Shown piece by piece: positions 1 through 11,954 of a stretch of DNA of 64,000 nt. Under the pieces are notes generated by a model. The model was given only the letters and a program-made list of their open reading frames with translations, had not been told where the DNA came from and did not search any database. This DNA is from Druceiella hillmani (taxonomy: Eukaryota > Arthropoda > Insecta > Lepidoptera > Hepialidae). Position 1 is the first letter of the stretch; every line of letters begins with the position of its first letter. The position numbers were made by a program, and so were the translations under genes. The DNA lies in contig JAYKKI010000052.1 of assembly GCA_039881145.1 (NCBI GenBank), positions 15,899,501-15,963,500 of the forward strand, given 5' to 3'.

Positions 1-211
1 GAACTTAATAAGAGTTGGATTTCATTTACCGCCAAAAATACATTTTTGTCAGTGAAAGAGAATTTTCATTCAAAAAGAATAAATTTCAAATTTATAACGT
101 TTCTTTTTATGTGCCATTATACACTATACCTGCCAGTAACAATTACAATTAATACAACCTCTAAATAAATAATGTTTTCTTAATAATATGACAAAATCAA
201 AACCGCCCGTT

Positions 212-233
212 TTTTTTTGCAAAAGAGTGTATA
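212..233. repeat. Tc1-like terminal-repeat fragment
   Basis: The 22 bases here (a T run followed by gcaaaagagtgtata) are identical to 26109-26130, which lies just downstream of a recognisable Tc1-like transposase end. I infer both are terminal inverted repeats of one Tc1-like family. No transposase is visible beside this copy, and it sits just downstream of the Helitron helicase remnant (in that gene's direction). Confidence 0.5.
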
Positions 234-269
234 AGTAAGTAACGCTCTAAATCGATTGGCGTATGTAAG

Positions 270-1480
270 TTAAGCTTTTCTCAATACTTCTTTGCAAACA
301 ATGTTCTTTACCAGTACGGGCAGGATAGGGCTTACACGCAGACATGCTACTTATTGCTGACTGTGGAAGCAATCGTCCTACCTCAAGTCAACTCCTTCTA
401 ATTTGATAGTTTACCTATAAGTCCTATTTATCATCAATGCAAAGCACAATTTAAGGGGACATTAAACATCAGTGTCTTAAATTTAAAATGGAAGTCATTG
501 GGAATCAAAAAACGATATTAGATATTCAATTAAAATAATGTCTTGGACTACATTGTGATGGAGAGATTTGACTTGCAGCCTAGTGTTATTGGAGAATTTC
601 GGCAGCTTTATTTTTTTTAGTTACGTCACTGATATGCCCACATGTAGTATAAGCGTATGATATGGAAGATTTGGTAAATATAGGTGTTCAAAAATTTCAC
701 TGCATTATAAACTTCTTCATTTGCATTTACAATTGTAGTCTGTTGAATTGTACATTTGTTCCCATTTGAAGAATTTCAGGGATATATCATTTATGACTGC
801 TATTTGTTCATTTTAAAATTCAGAATGCTTCTTTCGTACAACCATTTTATAGGCTGTACGTGGATAAGTAGTCCCTATAGCGCACGACAAGTCCTGAAAA
901 GCTATTAAGCTGTCGTTTCCGTTTCCGAGTTAGAGCAGAAGGTTTGAAATTTGTTCGCCAGACTCTTCACCTTTCAGATATATTCTCGTACTTTTGGTAG
1001 GTTTTAGACATTAACCCAAAGTAACAAAGAAGGTCTTTTAAGGCACACCTTGATCTCATCGACGTGCGTACCTCTTCGCACCACTAGTAAACGTGGGTGA
1101 TAATCAAATAGCAGAAGTTAACAGTACTCTCACACCATTCTTTTAATTCTTCGTCACTTCTTGTGTCTTGCAGAATCCTATTTAAAGCTTCAATGCCTCT
1201 CTTCCCACAATAGTAGTTTCATCGTATATTATGCTAATAGTGTTCCTTAATACCTCGGTAAGCTAGCTACGTTTTGAAACATTGCACATGATAATCATAC
1301 TTTGTCATATTAAGAAGTAATGCAGCATCCAGTAGCATAGCAATGATGGTAAGCCTTACTGATGGTGATGATAAGCTTTGCCAAGCTTACCCCTGCAGCT
1401 GCATTCTCAATTTCCCACAGACATTTATCACTTCGTATATTAAAGGTAGGTAATCCATCGCCTTCTACCTTTTTCTCAAC
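270..1480 (-). pseudogene. Helitron PIF1-like helicase remnant
   Basis: Reverse-strand translation in shifting frames reads as the C-terminal part of a Helitron Rep/helicase, the rolling-circle transposon protein. Visible blocks from upstream to downstream are: EALNRILQDTRSDEEL near 1180 (the segment after the helicase Walker B region), a DEIKVCLKRPSL-like block near 1050, ESGEQFSNLLL-like residues near 940, a NTRLQVKSLHHNVV block near 560 (the 'NGTRL' region of Helitron helicases), and a final segment with the 'SINRSQGQT/VDLR' region and the terminal 'KNIVCKE' near 290. Many frameshifts and stops make it non-functional, and no Walker A or Rep domain could be identified. Known of the family: these blocks occur in this order in Helitron helicases. 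Inferred: the Helitron 3' end lay below about position 270. No hairpin with CTRR terminus was found. Confidence 0.75.
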
Positions 1481-1489
1481 ATGACGTTC

Positions 1490-2340
1490 ATAGTCTCTCG
1501 CATTTTAAATGGCGGTTAGCGATGAGTAGCCTCTTCTAGTCAGGTTTGCTAATGTTGATCATCTTAAACTAAACTTGCAAGCAGATTGAAAGGTAAGATC
1601 TCCTAACACGTAAGAACAAGTTTTTTGGCTATAATTTTCCCTTCTAAGTTTAAAGATTTATTTTTTGGGTTATTTTTGTGAAGTTTCGATTTAAAAGAAA
1701 ATATAATTTTCTGCATAAAAGTTTTAAAAATAACAGTTAAGGGTTGAATTTTGGAAAATATCCTATAGTCTGCTACAAGAAATATTCTCATCAAATTAAT
1801 ATTATAGAACGTTTAACAATTTCATTCCATTAAAAATGTTGAAATCCGATTACGTTCTTAGGGACTCATTTAAAAAAATCTGTAAAACACGCATTTAATT
1901 ATTCATTTTTAGATAACTTTTTCCAAGTTTAAGATTAATAATACCATCTAATATTTTTCTACAGACATATTTTGAACCCTATTTAATACTTTAGGGATTT
2001 AATTTTGAATAACCCTTCCTTAATAGTTGCTTACATTATATAAAAAAATGTGTCCTCCAAATGAATAGAAATTGTTAGCAATTTTACTTCATTATAAACT
2101 TCGAATCCCCAGTTTGTTCCTAAGGGTTGATTTCCAGAAAATTGTATAACAGTGTTTAGTCATTTATTTTTAAATGACTTTTACAAACTTTCATATTAAT
2201 AGGAAGATCTGATATTTTTTCTCTATACAAATTTTGAACCCGCAATTTTCCCCTTCAGGGATTGAAATGGCTGCCAACATTGTATAAGGAAAGCCTCCTC
2301 TAAATTTGTGTTAAGGTTAGGCATTGATACGTTACTCAGT
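1490..2340. repeat. degenerate dispersed-repeat block
   Basis: Two loosely similar ~300-base units are visible (for example around 1900-1990 and 2160-2270). They share 'atttttaga/aatgactttt..caaactttcatattaata' and 'tttgaaccc..ttagggattgaat' patterns. This resembles the multi-copy 'aactttcat...ttaggggttgaattt' units found upstream of a common lepidopteran retroposon tail. There is no coding potential. Confidence 0.45.
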
Positions 2341-2354
2341 CAGTTTCTAATATT

Positions 2355-2800
2355 ATGTAGTTACTAGCAATCCGTCCCGGCTTAACACGTGTAAGGACGC
2401 GTCAATGCACAAAAGCCTGCGCGCATAATTTCGATATAAATTTTACTATTCATTAGAAAACTACGGTTTAAAAGAAAAACGATCATGCAAGTTAAGGAAA
2501 ATCATTATAAAATTAATTCCATAAGGATTAACAAAGTTTTTAACAATAAATTCTATAAATTGTATTTTAGAACTTACTGAGAAAAAAACGGTTTTTCACA
2601 CATTGTTTCCATGTATCTCGAACGATTTAAACAGCGCACGCTAAGATACCTCTTCGACGAATGTTTTTTCCGACTTCTCGACATCCATCGCTACAGGGCG
2701 GATAAATATTAATAAATTGTACATCTAAGCCTTCCCCATGAATTAATCTCTTCACTAATAAAAGCTGGGATAAAATCCATTCAATACGCTACCGGTTTTT
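2355..2800 (+). repeat. dispersed retroposon-like repeat ('ctagcaatccgtcccgg')
   Basis: The segment beginning 'actagcaatccgtcccggct' at about 2364 matches the start of a very common insect, especially lepidopteran, dispersed repeat ('ctagcgatccgccccggctt' in its usual form). The remainder is diverged. No open frame is supported. Confidence 0.45.
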
Positions 2801-3040
2801 TAAACCAAGTAGAAATTTCTTGAGTGTTTTTGAAAAAAAAATGTGTCAAACGTGCTGTTCCATCGAAAAAGAAAATTTATATTTTTCACGCAGAAACAAG
2901 CTTCTAATATACTCAGTTTGCTACACATGATCACCTGTATGAATAATATAAATATTCTTCGTTACGTCCTCTATAGCAATACATATTACAAAATCAAGTT
3001 CGCCCCTCTCTCCTATTCTGTATGTACGTGATTTTCTCAA

Positions 3041-3243
3041 TGACTACTGAACGGATTTTATAGGATTTTACACCGTACACCTTAGTGACTACTGAACGGA
3101 TTTTATAGGATTTTACAGCGTACACCTTAGTGACTACTGAACGGATTTTATAGGATTTTACAGCGTACACCTTAGTGACTACTGAACGTATTTTATAGGA
3201 TTTTACAGCGTACACCTTAGTGACTACTGAACGGATTTTATAG
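3041..3243. repeat. 45-bp minisatellite, 4.5 copies
   Basis: The motif tgactactgaacggatttta starts at 3041, 3086, 3131, 3176 and 3221, exactly 45 bases apart, with very few substitutions between copies. The period is 15 codons, so all three reverse frames repeat without shifting. That accounts for the 73-codon open frame at 2994-3215 (minus), which is a repeat artefact. The unit resembles the 'actactgaacggattt' stretch of a common insect dispersed repeat, so it may have been amplified from such a copy. Confidence 0.9.
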
Positions 3244-3440
3244 TATATGTATTAAGTTTAACTTGAAATAAGTTAATTTTATTATATATTCAATTTTTTT
3301 AACTTTTAATTCTTTATTCCAGTAATAACTTAGTAGCTGAAGCCAATTTACATAAATGATACTGGCCCTAAAAGAGATCAACTAATCAACAGCATTAAAT
3401 TTAAAAAAAAATTCTTTTCACAGATAAAAAAAAATTAAAA

Positions 3441-3495
<55 letters not shown>
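3441..3495. repeat. (TA)n microsatellite
   Basis: This is an almost pure TA dinucleotide tract of about 55 bases with one G interruption near its start. Confidence 0.95.
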
Positions 3496-3500
<5 letters not shown>

Positions 3501-3649
3501 CAAATATACATACGTATATAATTACCTACCTGCCTTCTAATATTCTAGTTGCTTCAACCCATGGTATGTGCCTATACTCGTACGTATCAAACTTATTACA
3601 TAATTACTTTCTTTCTTACGTTAAGGCAAGCCATACGAGCCTAAACTTG

Positions 3650-3860
3650 ATGAGGTGAGAAGTGCCTTATAACTGCGAAATTCTTTCCATCATTTCCACC
3701 TTTCGGCTCCATCATCTCTACACCACTTGTGACCAAAATATTATTCGAACAGGACAAACGATCCCTAATGGCCAAAACCAATATTCTATCTATCTATGCT
3801 TTAATATTACAAGGGCTAGAAATTCTAACCGACGATTCAGTTTTGCATATCAATAACAAG
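3650..3860 (+). repeat. 'tcggctccatcatc' dispersed repeat unit
   Basis: It contains 'tttcggctccatcatc' near 3702 and 'cacttgtgaccaaaat' near 3726. Both are shared with the degenerate array at 5546-6010. The 64-codon frame over it is a by-product of the repeat and shows no protein features. Confidence 0.55.
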
Positions 3861-4109
3861 TCACAGATAGGAATTACTATTTTCGCGCGCTACCAATGAG
3901 AGGGCAAATCATATATACTGGCTATCTTGTATAGAAGTAACAGATGTTGCGTCCCAATAACTTTTTGATAGTTGTCTTTGATAGGTTAAATTATCAATAG
4001 CAAGTGACTTTTCTATGTGTCATTATCGAGCAATAAACGCCTATCAACTGTATATTTTACGTAAAATTATCCAATCTTTTATTGTAAAAAATTGTTGAAA
4101 ACCAGTAGC

Positions 4110-4153
4110 TATATATATAAACCTAGTTGATCACCTTCGCCAATGAAGGTACA

Positions 4154-4197
<44 letters not shown>

Positions 4198-4206
4198 ATA
4201 TATATA

Positions 4207-4250
<44 letters not shown>

Positions 4251-4875
4251 TATACCTGTATTATTAACAGAGTGCCTGAAAATACATTCATTGTACACGC
4301 TAAGTGTACGATAATATATTGTAACCTACGTTTTTCTTTAAATTTTTACTAATTTATATAAATTGAAAGGAAAACATGGGCTACATCCAAATTTCCCATT
4401 GTATTTATTATTTTTTCAACATTTTGGATTCGTAGTTTCTTAATTTCGAGGAAAAAAAGGGAACTAATTGACAATTTTATCGAATTGCCGTTAATTTTAA
4501 AATTTAATTTTACTTTTATAATAACACGCCTTTTTTAAATATCAGCATCACCAGAATTGTAAATTAAAATTTCAACTTGATGTATTTAAAAGAAACTTTT
4601 TGCAGTGCTTTGCCAAAATTTGCTAGAAAAACATGAAAACTTTCCCTTTATAAATATTTTAACCAATGCGGAAATAAATTTTAAAAACTTATTTAAAATT
4701 TCATCTTTATCAAATGATACTCATATTTTTGGAATTAAACCTGTTATTTCTACTTACAATAAAACCTGAACTTAAAAATGTGTAATTAATAAATTGTTAC
4801 GTAAACGTTCCAAGTAAAGCATGATATACACAGTAAATTAATTTTCATAAATTCTTTGAAAAAATAAAGTACTAG
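4110..4875 (+). repeat. copy 1 of a ~0.7-kb duplicated segment
   Basis: The stretch from 'ataaacctagttgatcacc' (about 4118) to 'aattctttgaaaaaataaag' (about 4870) is repeated in the same order and orientation at 6220-6905. Anchors include 'cattgtacac.ctaag.gtacgat.ata.attgtaacc' and 'taaattaattttcat.aattctttgaaaaaata'. It is diverged by substitutions and indels. Together with the flanking 'ggctccatcatc' units it suggests one larger unit present twice. Confidence 0.75.
4155..4254. repeat. (TA)n microsatellite
   Basis: This is about 100 bases of TA repeats with a few C interruptions. It lies within copy 1 of the duplicated segment, while copy 2 has only a short TA-rich remnant at the same place, so the tract expanded after the duplication. 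Confidence 0.95.
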
Positions 4876-5545
4876 CTAGAGTAATTTAGACATTTTTCGA
4901 TCGTCATCATATTGAGATGATGATTTCCATAATGAAAGAAAGCGTTATGTATATAAATACCGGGTAAATTATATATGTGTGAACTCTATTATTTTATATA
5001 ATTTTAGAACTAAATTTCGGGTTAATGAGAGTTCTGAAGCATTATCAAACATAATAATAATTATTTCAATTAATTACATGTGCAGTAACGGTGTTATTGT
5101 ATATATAATAAATTTTAATTACAATTATCCCTTTATTATTATAATTTATTACTTTCTTCATTTGTAAACATTAAATTAATACTGGGTTTTGTCCAACTTT
5201 AACTGCTTTATTTTAACTTATATTATTCTTGATTTTGAAATATAAAAAAGACATCCGGTAGTAAAAAGATTTAAATGACATTTAATCATATAAAATTGAA
5301 ATGTTTCTTTTTAGTCTTATTTATTTACTTGGTGCATATGTATTTTTAATTTCGAATTTGCCATATGTATTAACTGAACGCGTCGCTTGTATGGGAGGGC
5401 CCGGTTAGAAAGCTATCTAGGACGTCGACAGACAGTTAACACATCAAAACACTTGTGGGAGGAAACTATGGATAGATAGAAAGTTATCAACTATCGTAGA
5501 TAACTATCTACGTCGACGGATAGATAGAATATAGGTTTTAGGCGT
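4876..5545. other. no gene seen; imperfect hairpin
   Basis: AT-rich DNA without recognisable coding sequence. A short imperfect inverted repeat (agttatc ... gataact) lies at about 5481-5507 inside a region rich in 'gatagatag'. Confidence 0.4.
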
Positions 5546-6010
5546 AGGTGATGAATGTACTCCTTAACAGTGAGAAGTTCCTGTTTGCCACTTTTCGGCT
5601 TCATCATCCAAACTTGGACACTCCTTATGACCAAAAATCTCGCCAAAAAAGTCAAATGAACACAAATATTATGAATCTATTCCCCACCGTTGAAGAGTTC
5701 CTGTTACCGGTTTCCGGCTCCATCATCAGACACTGGTTACCATTTGTGACAAAAGAACTGGGCAAAATGTATTTAACGAGCCCAAACTCGGTGAATTTAT
5801 TCTTCACAGTTGAAGAGTTCTATCACTGCCTTCCAACTCCATCATCAGGCTCTGGCCACTATTTGTGACTAAAATACTTATAAAGACATGTCAAATGAGT
5901 TCAAAATCGGTTTTGAATTTATCAAAAGAGCCTTGTACTCTCTCTCTTGAAGAGTTCCATAGTGTATCTCCCTAGTCCATCGCCAGATCCTGGTTACATT
6001 CACATGGGAC
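5546..6010 (+). repeat. degenerate ~125-bp tandem array, about 4 units
   Basis: Motifs of the form 'gttgaagagttcctgttacc...ggctccatcatcagac.ctgg..acc.tttgtgac' recur at about 5568, 5690, 5810 and 5945. The 106-codon frame at 5548-5868 simply runs through these units and is not a gene. The 'gttccggctccatcatcaga' type motif is familiar from lepidopteran dispersed repeats. Confidence 0.7.
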
Positions 6011-6219
6011 CTATTAGAAAAAATAATCATGGAAGTCGGTCAACGCCTCCTCCGATAATATGAAATACATGCATTAAAAACAAGAAATACGTACACTTCG
6101 AATTGAGAACCAGCTCCTATTTTGAAGTCCGTTAAAAATTGTGCTACTGCCTCGTGTACCAACAAACATTATTTTTTTTATTGTATTAAATCCCAAGAAT
6201 ATCAAATATGAACAGAATA

Positions 6220-6905
6220 GTACATAAACCTAGTTGCTTACGTTCGCAAATGAAGATACATATACGTATACCTATATAACTATGTACCTATATTTATAAC
6301 ATAATTACGCAAAACACATTGTACACACTAAGGGTACGATGATACATTGTAACCTTGTTTTTCTTTTAATTTTTACTAATTGATATAAATCCAAATTTCC
6401 TATCGTATTTATTGTTTTCCCAACATTTCTGGCTCGCAGTTTCTTAATTATGGGGAAAAAAGAATACTAATCGACAATTTTATCGAATTGCCCGTAATTT
6501 TAAAATTTTATTTTCTTTTTATAACATATTTTTTTAATATCAGCATAACCAGAATTGTAAATTAAAATCTCAACTTGAAATAGTATAAAAAAATTGCAGT
6601 GCTTTACCAAAATTTAGCTAAAAAAAAACATGGAAACATTTCTTTATTAAAATTTTAACCAATGCGAAAATTAATTTTAAAAACTTAGTTGTAATTTCAG
6701 CTTAAACGAATAATACTTTAGGAATTTTGTCTGTTATTTCTATTTGCAATAAAACTCAAACTTCAAAATAAAACAATATTAAATTTCTATTTGCAATAAA
6801 AACCAAACTTAAAAATATATCAATAATAAGCATTCCAGTCAAAACACGATATACGCAATAAATTAATTTTCATCAATTCTTTGAAAAAATAAGTACTTCC
6901 CTGTA
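6220..6905 (+). repeat. copy 2 of the ~0.7-kb duplicated segment
   Basis: This is the second copy of 4110-4875, in the same orientation about 2.1 kb away. Just upstream (about 6100-6140) is a 'cgaattgagaacc...ttttgaagtccgttaaaaa' stretch typical of a lepidopteran dispersed-repeat tail. Confidence 0.75.
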
Positions 6906-9660
6906 GTCAAACAGTCCGCCAATAAGTTTATTTATGCGTTCGTGACTACTATCGACGTCAAACTGATATTATCTGCAACGAAAACGTCAATATTCACGTT
7001 TTCCGCCATTATATATTGACTCATTAAAAAAGGAGTACAATAAATCATGTTATTAAAAACAAATCGATAAATTTATTCAATCTGTAAAAACATCGACGCA
7101 CGTGTTATTACGTACAACTATATAAATATTGTATCAAAGAATATTAATGCCCCTGTATTTACTAGTAATAGCATTTATAGGTTTACGAAATCATGTAGTT
7201 ATCTTCCGTTGAATTATCTTCACATACTAGTCAAAAAACCAGAGGATTAGTAAAGTTATTCCAATTTTTAGTCAGTTTAATATTCCGTAGTGGGACAAGG
7301 ACCTGTTGCAACTTGGCCACGTACAAGAGCTAACACTAAATGTTTTCAGAACATTAAAAATTTTAAAAAACTAACAAGTGTAATTTATGTATTTATTTTT
7401 TTTAAATAACCTTTTTTTAAACAAAATATTTTTTTCAAAATATAGAATTATATACATCGTTTCATTGGATGGAACCACTAAAAGAGGAGCAATCGATCCA
7501 TTGTTCCCCGGACGTCTCTTCCACTGCCTTTCACTTTTCGGAGGCATTTACCGCTTCTTCGGTATCTGAGAATCGTATTCCTCGTAGTTTATCAATTATG
7601 CTTGAGAATAAATAAAAATCGTACGACGCAAGTTCGGAGCTTTATGGTGAATGTTTTCTACATCCGACGTAGCCAAATACTCATAATTTCAACACCCGAC
7701 GTAGCGAAATCTTCGGTCGTTCGCTTCGTGATGAAAAAGAATTCTGTTGCGAGGATGTTGCTCTCAAATTTTTTTAAAAAACAAATGCTGATATATCAGT
7801 TTGCGGAAACTGCTCTCTTATGTTCCAAAACAATCGTTGCTGATAACCCGTCCGTCTGAAGAACGAGATGACCATCTTTTTTCCAATACTTCCATCACCT
7901 TTGTAGGCAGGAGGAAACACTTAAAGGAACACTATTGAAAAGAAAATACCCAATGGGCATACAGCTTCCTAGTTTCGGATACATATTAATACATTCATCT
8001 TTCTTCATCGGTGACATGGTGGAATATAACATTTGAGTAATATTTTTTAGATTTCGCGAAACCAATCAACGTGTCGGTGGAGTATACGCTATGACCTTTT
8101 TTGCTTTGTACATCCCCAGATGATAAAAAAAAATAATTTTTCATTATGACAATAAAAAAACATCATTTTCAGGACATTTATTTTTTAATTAAAGGCATGA
8201 TCAAATTTAACTTTGATATTCATTGCTAAAAATAATTAAGTATAATTACATAACCTGCATGTGACCGAATGAATTATTGAGTGGATTTAAGACTTCATAT
8301 GTTTTTTTCATTAAAATGTCCGAAAACACTGGGTCCCCTCTTATGATCTCTTTGCACCCCTCGTAGGGAGGCGTGCCCCACTGGTTGGGAAGTCCTGGAC
8401 AATGAGGTATCCACCTAACACAAAGCTTCTTGACGCCTAAATGTTCTTATAGAATGTACCGTACTCGACACATACAAATGTTTGCTTTGCTGAGTAAGTT
8501 ATACTCTTGTCCGTCTTTATCATGAGGTACACAGCATTGATGTGATCTTAGGCTGTCACTGTTAAAGGACGTTCCTCACGCGGATTATAATCGAGGTCGG
8601 TACAACACGCTTGAACTAATTATGCTAAATGAGAAAGTAACGTGGTATGGGCGAGATGAGGATAGCGAAGTCGATCGTAATTTTGCTATTATCTGAGCCC
8701 ACAAGGAAAGTCCTAAAAAATCATCACACTAACGTTTTCTCGTATTAAATTCATCTTAACACAATCAACTTGACACAATTTTCAAATTACCCCATTTGTA
8801 AAAGCTAAAGACAAATTCAAAAAAAGTAACTCTGTTATTACCAAAGAGTTCGATTTTCGAAATTTGTATTCTTTTTTTTATTCCCCTTATTACAAATGGC
8901 TAGTTCTAGTGGTAGACTCGTACGTTCGCCAATGCGTCACGGTCATCGCCATACGCGTCAGGCTGGTATTTCAATTGATTTATAGCAAAATATTGAATAA
9001 ACAAATTTTAATGTGGCGCCCTATACATGTAAAATATGTCGACTGTTATTAAACATAGATTTCAAAACGAAATGAAGTTTCCTGTCACCAATTTTAAACT
9101 TCGTTTACGTAATATTAAGTTTGAAATAACATGCTATGTATAACCGCTCTAATTTTTCAAGCACAGGAATTCGAAATTGTAGGTTCTATCATTTTATTAG
9201 AACTTACAGTAAAAATAATTTCGATTAACTTGCAAAGCCAAAGAGACATAGACAACCATGGAACCCACCTTTATACGTGTTATACCTTTATATTGCGACA
9301 CGTGCTTGCGCAATTATTTAAATAAATGGATTTATCTTTTTAAAAAAGTAAGATATTAAATTTCTAAAAGTGGCCTGTAATAGTTTCTGGATTAACAGTT
9401 GATTATTTATTAGTGAATTAAAGTGAAACGTTTATGCTTTAAATCCCGTTGTTTTTTAATTTTTGTAAATATTAGTCACGAAAATACTGGCTGTATTTTT
9501 CAATTTTTTAACTCCTAAACCACGAATTTTGTTGACGGTGTGTTATATTTTATCCTTTCGACTTTTACTAATATTTTTTTTAATAATGCACCACGATAAG
9601 AATCATCTATTACAGACTTTTTTATTTTATTCTATTAAATGTAAGTTAAACCATAAAGCT
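6906..9660. other. no assignable gene; a few open stretches
   Basis: I recognise no gene. Between 7440 and 7870 composition is less AT-rich and open frames exist on both strands (62-85 codons), but I cannot match either to a family; it could be old transposon coding sequence. Around 8330-8400 'tttgcacccctcgtaggg...ccccactggttgggaagtcctgg' resembles the terminal region of a hAT-type element (reverse complement starts ccaggacttcccaacc), without an identified partner end. Confidence 0.35.
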
Positions 9661-9661
9661 A

Positions 9662-9701
9662 ATATTTCGTGAACGGATCCTTGTATCCGTTTACGAAATA
9701 T
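9662..9701. repeat. short-spacer inverted repeat (17-bp arms)
   Basis: Arms 9662-9678 and 9685-9701 are reverse complements with one mismatch, separated by 6 bases. It could fold as a hairpin. Confidence 0.85.
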
Positions 9702-9792
9702 CCCCTGTAACGGATACTTGAGAAATATTCATCCGTACTTTACACGTAGGAAAAATGTCCTAAAAATGTTTTAAAAGGTTTTATTTCATAAC

Positions 9793-9800
9793 GTTGTAGG
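9793..9800. repeat. 8-bp target-site duplication, left copy
   Basis: gttgtagg here is identical to gttgtagg at 11947-11954, immediately outside both ends of the P-like element. Eight-base duplications are the rule for P elements. Confidence 0.9.
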
Positions 9801-9919
9801 CATGGATAAGTTAACCACTGGATAGTGCATAAGAACACATTTGTATGAAAATCAAGCTAACCACTACTCATTAGAGTCAACGTACCACGTGATACCGTTA
9901 GCCAATCAGTGCTTTGTCC

Positions 9920-10640
<721 letters not shown>

Positions 10641-11445
10641 AATCCTATGTATCCAGTCCTTCGATTGGTTTCTATTAGTTTAATGGTTTTTATGTTTTGA
10701 CGATCACAAATTCGTATTGTAATTGCTTTCAAAACTAGCGGATTCAAGATGAGTCAAGCAATCGAACTTATTTTCCTTGCTCATGGCTCGTTTATATACA
10801 TCGAAAACGTCAGTTATAATGTTTACAAAATTTACCGTTCCCGAAACAGATTCAAATTCATTTAATTTTAAATAGGAATCGCAAAAAATAAGAGCTTCTG
10901 AGACGCTTTTACTAAATAATTGTGACGCTAGTTTAACTTTCATTATTTTATTCTTGAAATGAAATTTTCATATGGCAAATAAATTAAGAGACGAGCCTCT
11001 TAATTTATTTGCCATATGGAAATTTTCTGATTCCTGTAACCTGTTTAATTCTTCCAAAAAACACCATTCAATCTTACTTCCCGTGTTATCATAAAATTCT
11101 CGATAGGCTTCAAAAAGTTACGAAATAATTTAAGCATGTGGCAGGGACCCAAAAAAATTGCAATTGGTTTTCCAGTTGAAGAATTAATGAAATTTGTCTT
11201 CAAGTTATCTGGTTCCAATGAACAGCTTAAGATTTTCATAAATAAAGAATTTTAAAAAATCTTACATGTGCCGGTAGATATAGGGTTGGTACCGCAGACT
11301 CCAATAAACACCTTCTCTTGTTTTGGCTCGTTACTACTAAATGGGTGGCAAAATGTTTGGAAGAAATAGTACTTGATTTTGTTGGAAACCATGACTTGCA
11401 TTGCCCATACACCTGTATCCATTTTTATTTTAATTCGGGAACCTA
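10641..11445 (-). pseudogene. P-element transposase remnant (THAP + GTP-binding insertion + C-terminal parts)
   Basis: Read on the minus strand. Near 11300-11390 a frame gives ...SSKHFATHLVV...ESAVPTLYLP, the end of a THAP zinc-finger domain (HF and AVPT signatures), preceded by a splice-acceptor-like 'tttcacttatcattttag' at about 11455 and followed by an 'atgtaaga' donor-like site near 11260. At 11239-11045, LKTNFINSSTGKPIAIFLGPCH followed by MLKLFRN matches the start of the P-type GTP-binding insertion domain. At 10943-10704, MKVKLASQLFSKSVSEAL and a TVNFVN.ITDVFDV segment continue it. Around 10680-10640, [11 protein letters not shown] matches the conserved C-terminal segment. The catalytic region between THAP and insertion domain is absent, one frame change lies near 10710, and an inverted duplication interrupts the frame at 10961-11027. 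It cannot encode an active enzyme. Confidence 0.82.
10961..11027. repeat. fold-back inverted repeat inside P transposase
   Basis: Arms 10961-10990 and 10997-11027 are reverse complements (24 perfect bases next to the loop, mismatches farther out) around a 6-base loop. On the minus strand the right arm reads ENFHMANKLR, the expected P-transposase sequence, whereas the left arm is its inverted copy and breaks the frame. Confidence 0.9.
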
Positions 11446-11946
11446 AAATGATAAGTGAAATATAAGTAAAATATAATATTATAAGCTTAGAAATTAATGA
11501 ACTTATTTTAGTTTTAAAAAAATATCTTATATATAATTTTTGGATTTTTAAGTAGTAAAAAAAATATCGATTCAGTTATCGATAACGGCGCGACGCATCT
11601 TTAGTGGCGAAAAAATCAACAATATGGCGGAATTACTGCCGGCGATCTGACAGTAACACACGAAGATATGCTTGCTTAAATAATAGTTAACAGTGTACTT
11701 ACTTGTGAAAAGTAATTCCGTTTTACTGAAGTGACGATATAGCGCTTCTGTTTTGGCAATATTTTATAGCACAAGAAGGCATGGTTTATTTAATTTTGAT
11801 TTAAAATTACGAGAAACTTTCGCTGTGACGTTCGTTTTGTTACTGAATGCGCGTAAGCTCTTTGCCCAGAGCGGTGTCACAAATTGTGCCAGCGCGTGGC
11901 TAGAGATTTTGTGTTGATGCGTTATCCAGTGGTTAACTTATCCATG

Positions 11947-11954
11947 GTTGTAGG
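11947..11954. repeat. 8-bp target-site duplication, right copy
   Basis: gttgtagg, identical to 9793-9800. Confidence 0.9.

Noticed and set aside
2994..3215. 73-codon repetitive protein on the minus strand
   Set aside because: It is the 45-bp minisatellite read in frame. The period is a multiple of three, so openness is automatic.
7602..7859. 85-codon plus-strand frame in a less AT-rich region
   Set aside because: No domain, no splice or neighbouring coding support, and the reverse strand is equally open. Kept only as an unassigned region.
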